Shown: positions 47,401 through 57,545 of the stretch, one piece after another
Layout of the letters: each line of letters starts with the position of its first letter
Position numbering within the stretch: the stretch's first letter is position 1
Source: Lineus longissimus
Taxonomy: Eukaryota > Nemertea > Pilidiophora > Heteronemertea > Lineidae
Direction: 5' to 3'
NCBI RefSeq assembly: GCF_910592395.1
Contig: NC_088321.1
Coordinates: forward strand, 16,244,001-16,308,000
Length of the DNA stretch: 64,000 bases
Notes under the pieces: generated by a model
What the model saw: only the letters and a program-made list of their open reading frames with translations
What the model was told of the DNA's origin: nothing
Databases searched by the model: none
Position numbers and translations under genes: made by a program

Positions 47401-49850
47401 TTAAACAAAAGTGACAAGTCCTGTAAGGAATGCAGACTTTATCCACAACAATGTCCCCGCTGAAAATCCCCACTAAAGATGAAAGCTCTGGCAACAGTAA
47501 ATAATCACTCCGCATTATTCATCAATGATAGAAATACGAGTTAACAATATCATTGTTTCCATCCGCATCTAAAATGACAAAGGGCTAATATCGTGTCCCC
47601 GTGGGTTGGCGGTTGTCCTTATCGAATTACCGCAATAAGCTCATACAGTAATTTAAATGTCTTAATTGTTGGCGGAAACGCAAACTTTTAGGGGAAATTT
47701 GAACCGCTGGGAGCCATTTATGAAATGTACATACGTCAAAGCATTTAGTTTACAGAAAGAGCATTTTGAACAGAGGGAATTACTTATCGACTTGTCCTTT
47801 AAAATCATGTTAATTTTTTGATATGGCCATCTTGTACAGAAGTGGTGACTGAATAGTAGCGGCATAAATCAGGTGTTTCGTATTATTCAATTAGTGCCGT
47901 TTTGTGTGTTGAGGGGTGGTGAATCACCTCGACAGTTGCCAGGGAGTTCAATACCCAATACAGACCATCTTGCTTGTGACCTTTGACAAGCCACTCAACC
48001 ATGATTGCGTCCTTTGAAGAAGACGTGAAACAAACAGCATGAACAAGAAGACGCCAGGGACGAAGCTACATTTCTATTCTATGCAGTGTCTGAGACAAGC
48101 TGTCTTGTCCGGGGGCAAGGTATAAAAGTAAAATTGTGATGCACCTCCCATGTTCATCCTAGGCGACATGTCCTTGGGAAGGGCGCTTACAGTGTACAAG
48201 CATTTAGCAAGTTAGAGGGCAGGTCTGGCTTGACTAAATGTAAACATGATTTTTGGAAGTTGATTTTTCATGCAGTGGGGAGTCTTGCGAAGTTGGGTGA
48301 ACTAGGAATGAAACTTGTGTCTCCTTAGAATACAATCTAAATATAAATACTTGACTTGTATCGTATCACAGACGCAGATCGGTTACTTACTTGGTAAAGG
48401 ACTATGAAAAAGATTATGCGCTTGAATTTCCAGGTATTATGTTGATTTACCTCTGATCAACCCATTCATGCTCCAACCTGCGATGATAATCACTGCGACA
48501 TCTTACAATTTTTTAGGGTCAAGGGGGCCTTTTCAGGAGCCTTCTATTAAGAGAATCATGGCAACTTACATTCAAGTTCTTACCAAAATCTCACCTTCTC
48601 ATTCTTGTTCTAAACAAACAACGGTGCATGTAACAAAGGCAACAGGACAGGACAGAACACTACATATGACTGTGGGGGTGTCAGATTTATCATGAATTGT
48701 GGTCCCCCACAGCTTGAAAACTTCATGGAAACCCCTCTATTGAAACACCTACGAGGTTGTCACAGAGAAAGACCTTTTCGCATATTTATTGGTGGTCACT
48801 GTGGACCTGTCATCAATATCTAACCGAGAGATTCCTGGATCTTTGACCCTCATCACAGCTCTTCACCAACTTTAGTATTTTGCTGGTGTATTCGGGTTTC
48901 ATTGCCCATGCATGCCCAACACAGGGACATGCCTTACTGCCAAGTGAGGCCAACTTCCCGCCGAGCCCTTGGTCTAACTGCTGGAAAAGGACGTTCCTTA
49001 TTCAGGGGTTCCACCACCCATGCTCAACACATGAATGCCGCCAACAGGATATACCTTACCTCCAAGTAACGCCAGGCCTAACAAGCCACTTCAACAAGTT
49101 ATTCAATTTGAATGCAAACAATCAGCTTTTTCAGAATTGTAATGCCCGTAGGTGTAAATTTTCATTGTGATACGAAAGACATCGGAATTAGACGGACATG
49201 TTGGGTCAATGTGGAGAAAGGGTTGGAATGATCCGTTTATCTATCGGCAGCGACTACATGTTTTTCGAAATATCCATTGTAACAACTTGGGTTTGAGGCT
49301 TACAGTCCTGTTCAGAAGAAATTTCCCATTCTGCATGCAGGATTTTAAATGACATGCGTTAAAGGGAAAAAGAACAATAATGTGAAGTCGAGCGAGCCCC
49401 AAAGTTCCGCAGGACCAGAGCCTGCAGAGGCAGAGAGACGACAACAGTCTGATCAACGGGTGGTGATGAATTCACAAAGCACCACAATATTGATATTGCA
49501 TCTCTCATAAATTCCCTGCAAAGAAACCCTATACACAGTACAATGGTGCACACAAAACATGTAAAATGTACAGAATGCATACAATGTACACGCATAGTGT
49601 ATCCTGTGTACTTCGAATATGACCTTTGAACTTTGATCTACCTGGGAGCCTGTGTCAATCAGTTGGGCCAATTTCATCCGCTGTATACACGAAATCCAGG
49701 GGTTGATCGCGCAATCAGACGCAATGTATAGTCAGTACGAGGCGTAATTGGAAAGCCACAATTATTGCACGGTTGGAAAATACTTGGTTTGAAAGTAAAC
49801 CGCGTCTAAAAACTTGGCACGGACACAAAAGGTGCGATTTTGTAGACAAC
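44409..49850. other. E-protein leader intron, no gene seen
   Basis: Unique sequence with scattered short frames on both strands, none with a recognisable domain. A C-run with (CA)n is at 46706-46728. ORFs at 45277-45744 overlap on opposite strands and look like chance. Confidence 0.45.
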
Positions 49851-49894
49851 ATGGCGTCGGGACGAGGGTCCCGATTCGCGCACAGTGAACTTAC

Positions 49895-50000
49895 CTCCCA
49901 AAGTCGCGGCCGCAATTCTCTGGGGGCCCGTACTGGCGATCCGAATTAAGCATATCTTTCCAAAGAAAAGCACCTACTAGACCTTCTCCAGAAGTTTGGT
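49895..50000 (-). other. probable 5' UTR exon and promoter side of the E-protein gene
   Basis: On the minus strand a GC-rich stretch with a NotI site (GCGGCCGC, near 49906) and GGGCCCCC ends in a strong donor, GGGAG|GTAAGT, at 49894. The coding exon at 42058 needs an upstream leader exon, and this is the best donor I see in a promoter-like context. The upstream edge (transcription start) cannot be read and 50000 is nominal. A short plus-strand ORF of 32 codons starts at 49851 and overlaps it antisense. Confidence 0.45.
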
Positions 50001-52011
50001 AAAAATCCGAATAAGATTTACGCGTAAACTTGGTGATATTTCACAGTAAGAATCCACATATTCCTTTCTTTGTGAATAGACTATTTACGTCCTGAGATTA
50101 GAATTCATCCGCGCAGTGGGATTTTCAAATTTTACTTTACAAAATTGTTTATTGCATGATTGATTGCACAACAAAAGCTTTCAATCATTTTCCATTCTAC
50201 TGCTATACAAAGATAAAGTGCTTAATGACAGTAGACATGGCTTGACGTGGATAAAACAATCTAATGGGGAACTATAATGTCGGTGCGGACGCAGCGAGCA
50301 CTTGCTGAATAAATCGGTGTACTGTTTTGATTGAATGACAGCTGATTAATTGATTGACGTATTACTCAGTTACGCGACCAATCAGGTCCAACGTTTCAAA
50401 TTAGAGGCGTGACCGTCGCGTGCCGATATGATCAAATATTCTTTTGATCTCAATATTTCTGTTTAAAGGGACTCTATAGGTCCTTCATTCACTTTCCTAA
50501 TATTTCCTAAGTCACGATTGTTGTCAGAATTCACTATGATTGGAAAGGGTATGTGAGAAACATCATTGGCATGGATGTTAGTTCGTTAGATCAACACGAG
50601 ACGGCGTGGTACTGGAATAGAAAACTTAAAGGGAAGTCTCAACAAGTCTCAGATTAAGTTAAACAAAGTAGCCAATAGGATTTTACGATGGTGAGCATGG
50701 TAAACTCTGAATTCACCATGGTGAGAATGGTTAACTCCGATTTTACTATGGTGAACGTGAGTGTAACAGATAAAGCTTGGAAAGATAGCCTGATATGCCT
50801 TGGGGAGCCACGGTGAGCACCAGGAATAGCTGGTCCCGAAGGAACGTATAGTTATCTTCAATCCCAGCGATTCCAATACTTGGAGTACTACTAGTGACGC
50901 GTAGTGAGAAATTCTGGAACTGACGTTACTTTGTGTTGCAACAAAATAATTAAAAACTGACTCTGGTAATCCACATTATTTTTTCATATAAAATAGATGC
51001 GACACACATCTACATTTCAGTTAGGTAAAACTGGTTTACTTATTAATGATTAAGAAACGTGAAAAAGCTTAATGGTATTTGCAACATTTTAGACGAGTCC
51101 ATTTATTTGTATGGGTGCTAACACGCGTCATACTTAGTCCAGGTAACCTCGACCCTATCCACCGTGCAGAAGAGGGTTGAGGAGGCCTCGTTAATACCCG
51201 AGGCGAGCCGTGCATACAGTGGATGGACTGTTAATACCGATTGCGCTGGTATTCTTTGGCTCGAGGTAGCTCATCCTTGTGAAAAACACGTGACTAAACA
51301 CCGGAAGCCGACGCCCTCTAATCGAGCTCATGACGAGTGAAATATCATCAAGTACCAGTCTCTGTAATGAGTGAATCGAGGAGACTGGTGAAAGAGGCTA
51401 AGAGGGACTCAGCGCCACCTCGCGGGGCCTTTGGCATTTGGCTACTGTGTTTTTGGCAATCATCAAAATTCAGTAATACACTAATTGGATTAATTAAATA
51501 ATTGGTGTGAAACAAAAACCTGCGAAAACTGCTATTGGGGATAAAAAAATTTTAGAAATATTCTACTCTTCCTACCCGTACGAAAGTAGACTGACCCAAG
51601 GAAGACACCGCGGGTATTACCCGCCAAAAATAACAATTCATTGAAAAACAATAATAATCCATCTTTCAACCCGATTATTCACGTTTATGATTTCCTGAAA
51701 TGGATGGCATACGTTTGTTTGCATTGTTAGGTGTTCAAAGAACGCCGAAACAATTAGATCGGTAGGTGTCATTGTCATCAAGAAGTAAAAATAGGCCAAA
51801 AAATCATGAACTTCCCCTTGTCACAGAGCTTGCTTGCGTCCTTGGGACAGTCACTTCACTTAAAACGTAGTTTTTTCATTGATACATCGTACATATGTCG
51901 TACAGTGTGGAGTTGTGTGTGGTTTCCCGCCTGTTGCTGCAGACTGATCGTCCTTCAATTTAGTTTATACCATTGGTAGGCTAATGATTGGAAGTAGCAT
52001 CCCCAAAAAGT
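50001..52011. other. upstream region of the kelch gene, first exon unresolved
   Basis: The kelch gene needs at least one upstream exon ending in phase 2, and I find no donor here that clearly fits. A 30-bp unit with CTATGGTGA/CCATGGTGA repeats about three times at 50680-50765. CpG-containing sequence at 50280-50420 may be promoter. Confidence 0.4.
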
Positions 52012-52182
52012 CGTCCTTGTCCTTAATAATAATAGAGAGGTGTCCTGATTAGAGAGGTGTCCTGATTAGAGAGGTTAAATTGAATGGAAGCAACCAATTC
52101 AGGCAATTAAGGACCAAAACTAGCATCATCAAAAGAGTCGGTGTCCTCAATAGAGAGGTGTCCGCAAAGGGAGGTTCCATTG
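52012..52182. mobile_element. pogo-like MITE, copy 3, 5'-truncated
   Basis: Contains GTCCTTAATAATAATAGAGA, two tandem copies of GAGAGGTGTCCTGATTA and the right end GGGAGGTTCCATTG|TA. The left terminus is missing. It ends 75 bp before the acceptor of kelch exon 52258. Confidence 0.7.
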
Positions 52183-52257
52183 TATTTGTAGTTAAGTTAG
52201 GCCTAGTTGTGAGTCTAGTAATCAACCATTCATTGTGTTCACATTTTTAATTATCAG

Positions 52258-55200
52258 GGCTGAGAACAGTTTCCACTATGAGATCATGTGTCCAGTGCCG
52301 CTGCCCAAATGTCTCGTGGTCTTCACCCAAGGAAACTGGGCTCAATACACGGAGGAGACAGTCATTGATATTAGCTTTGTGGAGGGGGCAACCACATTGA
52401 AGAGATTGGGCAGGCTGTCTTCAAACAATAGGTAAGTGGTCGGTAATTCAAGTGCCTCATGTGGTTTGGGCCTTTGGATGGGGTGATGTGGTGTCATGCT
52501 CTGTGGGCAGGCTCTGTGTTTGCCCAGTTTGACCGCTATTATTTCCCTATTTCAGGTGTTTCCATTGGGAGAAAGACACCGAGACTGATGAAGCTATACA
52601 GACCGGGACAAATCGCCTCAAGTTACAAATGGAGCTAAAGGGGGAGCTGCTATCAAGGAAGAAATGTAAAACGGCCTCGACAACAGATATCAATGAGAAT
52701 GAAAATACGCAGAAGAATTTAGAGGCTGCTTCTCCGGTAACTATAAATGGTTGCTGATAATCTTATTCCCAGCGAAAGACAGCGCGTTTAATTAGACTGA
52801 GTTGTCTTGTTAGTTTTTCTGGATGTGGTCGTTGTTCCTGAGGTGGGAGGGGCATTGCAGGGTTTGTGGATACATTTGTGCAACATGAGTCCCATTTACC
52901 CAGTAAATATGATATAATTATGAAACATCTGACTAGTAACATTCAAGTTTCGTTTCAGTCTTGAACAGGATGAAATTATTCATAGAACAGAGGAGTTAAT
53001 ACGAAGTATATTTTATCTTTCAAGAAAAATGTGCAATCAAAACTGACCAAGGAAGAGAAGAAGAGAAAGTCTATAAAGATGGACACATCGCCATCAACAG
53101 ACGTTACCATGACAACGGGAGATAAAAAACGTAAATCCCTCAAATCAGATACGCCATCCCCAAAGCTTACGTCCGAACACAAACGCAAAATGTCTAAATC
53201 TGAACAGTCGTCGTTGGAAAATGCAGATGAGAAAAAGCGGAAAACTTCACGATCTGAAATGTCGCCACCGGAATTGACACCACAGAAGCGTAAGATGACA
53301 CGGTCAAGATCGACTCGGACGATTCAGGATATCTGGCAGGGTTCGTCCCCGGATGGGTCCGATATGGTGGACGGGTGTATTGAGAAGCCGGTCACTGCAG
53401 GTTTATTCGACGGGAAGGAAAACGTGCCTCTGCCAAGTTTTGGCGGGAATTCAAGTACGCCAAGTATGGGTTTAGTGAAGATGGAGGTTGAGTCGTTAAA
53501 TGAGATGATTCGTGGGACTGTTCATCCGATCAATTATAAACGAGGTAAGTTTTTTGATCTTACCACAATGTACTTCGGTTGTGACTTTGTCCTTAAAAGG
53601 TAGATTTGGGCTGATCAAACTTATGATATAACTTGACGACTCCCTCTCAGTAAATCTCATTCAGATGTGTTTTCTTTCCAGGATCTCATCCAACCCATCG
53701 CTGGGGGCACTCGCTCACTCTCATCCATGATAACCAGGCGTTACTGATTGGTGGACAGGGGGACAAACAGCAAATGTGCAAAGACGCCGTCTGGTTATTT
53801 GATACCGGTATGTTGAAGTTTAATATTTGATATATCTACAGTTTAAGTGTTTAGTACTCTTGTGAAGACTAGGGGAAGGGCTTTGTGAGGAGAGCAAGGC
53901 TGGGCAGAAAGTACTGGAACTTGTATATTGTCTTTACCAATCGCGACCACTTTCAGATTCTAAGAAATGGACGTCAGACACGCCTGCCTCGGAAGGCCAA
54001 AGACCCGAGCTTCGTATGGGACACTCGGCCACTTATGATCCAACTGTCCGATGTGTCTATATCTATGGTGGCTCGAAAAACAAGAAGTGGTTCAATGACG
54101 TTCACATGCTGGATCTCGATGAGTGGAAATGGCAACTTGTAAAGGTATGTATTGGATTCAAAACTGATGTCGTCTGATGCACCTTTTCTTGTCAGTTTTA
54201 GTCTGTTTTTGGTCTGCAAATGGAGACGTTGGTCTCCGGTCAGCGCGTCGGGGTTTGATGGCTTATACAATGGAGTGGATTAACTTTGGTGTCCTGTTCA
54301 GTGTGGGCTACTTGCTAATGTAGCTAAAAAGTATAATGATATGTTTTCGTTTTCTCATCACTGACTTCAGGCTTCAGGTAAAGCTCCGACCCGTGCCTAC
54401 CACAGCTCCACTCTATTCCGCCACGAGATGTGGGTATTCGGTGGTATCTACCCGCGGCCGGACCCCCAACCTGATGCTTCCAGCGCCGAGATCAACATCT
54501 TTAGCCCTCTGGAGGAAAGTTGGTACACACCTATTGTGAATGGGACGAAACCTGCCCCAAGATCTGGGTGAGTGGATTTGTCCAGAACATGTTTGGATGA
54601 TAACTGTATATGAAAGTGCTGTCCTTATCAGGGTTATTTCCTCATATCCTGGAAGGATTTCCTCTGATTACCAACTGAGCGGAGGCCTGACCACTCTCTT
54701 CATCTCTCCAACAGTCTCATAGCGAGCTGAGCGGAGGCCTAAACCACTCTCTGCATCTCTTAGCAAGCTTACATTTCAGCAGCCTTTTCACCATTGCGAT
54801 CATCTTTTCAGTCATTCGGCGACGGTGATCGGTGACCAGCTGGTGATATTCGGTGGGTGGGACTTCCCTCTGTGTTTCAATGACCTGTACATCCTAGATA
54901 TGAGCATCGTCGAATGGACGAAACCAGATTGCAATGGAACTCCTCCGTCACCGAGAAGGTAACTCAATCGTTTCCATATCTTCATACCTGAGCCTTCACT
55001 GCATGGTGTGTGTGCACATCATTATGATTAGGCACCCCATTAGGACGTGTATGCCTAGACTGCTTGTGACGTTTTCCCTAGTTCCATGTTCACTTGTGGC
55101 CTCATGACAAGCCACACAAAAAATAAGCCTATGGTTGCCTAGGACATGGATATGCAGCTTCAAGTCCCAATGATTCCATAGTCGTCCTTGTTGGGTTTCA

Positions 55201-56312
55201 CAATGTACACTGTTTCAATATCCTGAGACGGCCCTGGTATGGGCTGACTATTAGGATATAAGGGATAACTTTGCCTAGTAGAGGATAGATGGCAGAACAG
55301 TCTGCTTCATTAATAACCTGTAGGTCCCTTCGTTTGAAGATTTCTTATGCTAGTACCTGTTAAATATTCACCACGTCAGAGTCATGATAACAATTTCTAG
55401 TTTTTTTCTGCTACAAAGGAATTAGGTAAGTCTGTTGTACCAAGTGGGATGGGTTGTTGTAGATATATCTTGTTTCGTTGTCCATTGACAAGTTTTAGTC
55501 AGACGGTGGTTCTGGAATGCTTGGTAGTCAAGTTCAAGAAGATGCCTAAACGAAATTCAACATCTACTTCATATTTACAAAGAAAAGTGCTGAGGGTTGA
55601 AGTCTGCACTACAACTATTGAATGCTTCGTCAGAAAATCTCATCCGTTTTCAAATTCCAAACTCGTTGCTTATTTCTCTTTCAGTTGGCACTCAGCGACG
55701 CAGCTGACCGGTGACCGCATCCTCTTCCACGCTGGGTACAGCGGCGATATCGCTCTAGGTGACACATCCATGTTCAGACTGGGTAGGTGTTGGCGCTCTC
55801 TGTCAGCGTCCGGAGATGACGACGCTACAGATGACTCGTCCAAATCATTGTTTCTTTGTTCAATACATTGTAAGGCCAACATTACTCTTCTGCTCGAGTG
55901 ACTGTCTATCAGGAACAAAATCTATTGTAGATGTTTTGGTGCAGACTCTGTGTTTTTGCACTGAAAGAGTTATACATCCATAACTGTGATCTTTTGGTTT
56001 TGATGACGCCTGACATTGTCGCCTTTCGTTGCAGATACTAAGACATGGTTCACTATCATCTGTGATCAACCGATGTCTCCTCGCACCGGCCACACCGCAC
56101 TCTGTCTGCCGTACAAACATGAAAACAAAAAGAAAGACAACGTCATCGTATTCGGAGGTGGTGACAACGAGGGCGGTTACTATGGCAACCTTGTCGAACT
56201 CTGTATCTCATTTGACGAGAACATTTCCAGTCCCAAACAATTGGATGTGACGATGACTTCGTTGAATGCCTCAGTGACTGCTGCTAACACGTCTCTGGTT
56301 TCGGTGAAATAG
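52258..56312 (+). CDS. kelch-repeat propeller protein with basic nuclear-type linker, 9 exons
   Basis: Exons at 52258-52431, 52556-52736, 53025-53544, 53682-53807, 53957-54144, 54371-54567, 54812-54958, 55685-55782 and 56035-56312 (stop) join in one frame to about 635 residues; all junctions are AG/GT. The N-terminal 118 residues (first in-frame Met at 52286) match nothing I know. The third exon is Lys/Ser-rich with five KKRK/KRK blocks and a KEN motif. Residues from about 300 form six kelch repeats, each with a GHS/YHS/WHS/GHT strand and mostly GG (VYIYGG, MWVFGG, LVIFGG, VIVFGG; the fifth has HAG). The propeller resembles RABEPK/KLHDC2-type proteins; the linker suggests a nuclear role. Exon 52258 begins with the last base of a codon, so an upstream exon is missing from this model. 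AATAAA at 56962 may be its poly(A) signal. Confidence 0.88.
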
Positions 56313-57545
56313 TCTGGCGTGTGAAATGTCTGACTTCCCTCAACCACTGTGAACTAATGCCTCACAAACATACCCTGCTATACAGACAGGAAGATCAGTT
56401 CAATGGTTACGTTCTTTGTTGTTTAGGTGAACAACTCACTTTCGTTGCTGCCAGTGTATAGCTTATATGAAAACCTGTCTTGAGTGATATTTAGATGCCC
56501 TGCGTATCAAAGAATACGATCATTGGACTCTTCCTTGGGTGTATAGATGGTATGCCTGAGCACAGTGTTAACTCCTGGTGTGATGAAAGAGCCATTGACA
56601 GCCAGCGCCACACAGTGGTGGCCGCAGTTACGCCAGTAGGCTTCGAGAATAAACCAGGTGGATAGAAATCTCAGTTTGGAGAGGTGTAATCACCGACGTA
56701 GTATTTCGTGGCGTCTGCAGGCAGCATATTCTGGAGTCAAACATAACACTGGTGAACAAATAGTTTATGTGTAATAGATATTTAATGTTTCCACTTGGTG
56801 AAAGACTCTACTCACAACTCAATGCCTGTGTGATAACAGTACATTCCCACTCTGTGCAAAGTTGGTCATTGAAATGTTTCCAAGTTGGTGATCAGACTCG
56901 GGATCACTCATGAACTTTTTATTCTGAATACACTGTTTTTCACCAGGCCTACATTTCCTTAAATAAATTAATTCTACCAGTAAATAATATGTATCAAATG
57001 CATTTATGTAAAAACTGCCAGTAGCTACCCGAGACTGAGGGGTCCATCACGAAAAACTCTTCTTGTAAACTTTTGAAAGTTAGATGAAATGAAAATTGGT
57101 GTGTTGTTTTTTAAAATAGAATTTGGCCAACTTGTGAAGGTAAGGTACCCCTCAGTTGTGAGGTAAGTTACATGCAGTGTGGCATTGAACACCACCATGC
57201 CAAGCTAAATAATATAAGTTGTCTGTAATTTTCGTCGTAATTAAATGCTAGCTAATTATGAACCAGAACAGATCCTGTGGTCTCGCAATCAATTAGCCTG
57301 TTACAAATTTTCTAAAATGATGCTTTGGAAATGACGGTAATAACTTATTTTGTTATGTGTCAAAGGGGTTGTATTGGCAATATTGCTCCAACATTAGATT
57401 GATTTGTCCATCTCTGACAGAAGATGAAATCGTAGGAGACTCGAGGGTCTGACAGCCAATTGATTGTGGTACCGCAGGATACACATGTATAACAATAAAT
57501 AGTTTATATAAAACAAGAAATATTGCACTTGTGTGATTTGATTGG
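56313..57545. other. convergent 3' ends of the kelch and MARVEL genes
   Basis: 1.2 kb between the kelch stop and the stop of the minus-strand MARVEL gene. AATAAA on the plus strand at 56962-56967; on the minus strand an AATAAA lies near 56910-56920. If both are used, the two 3' UTRs overlap slightly. No further coding sequence. Confidence 0.45.
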
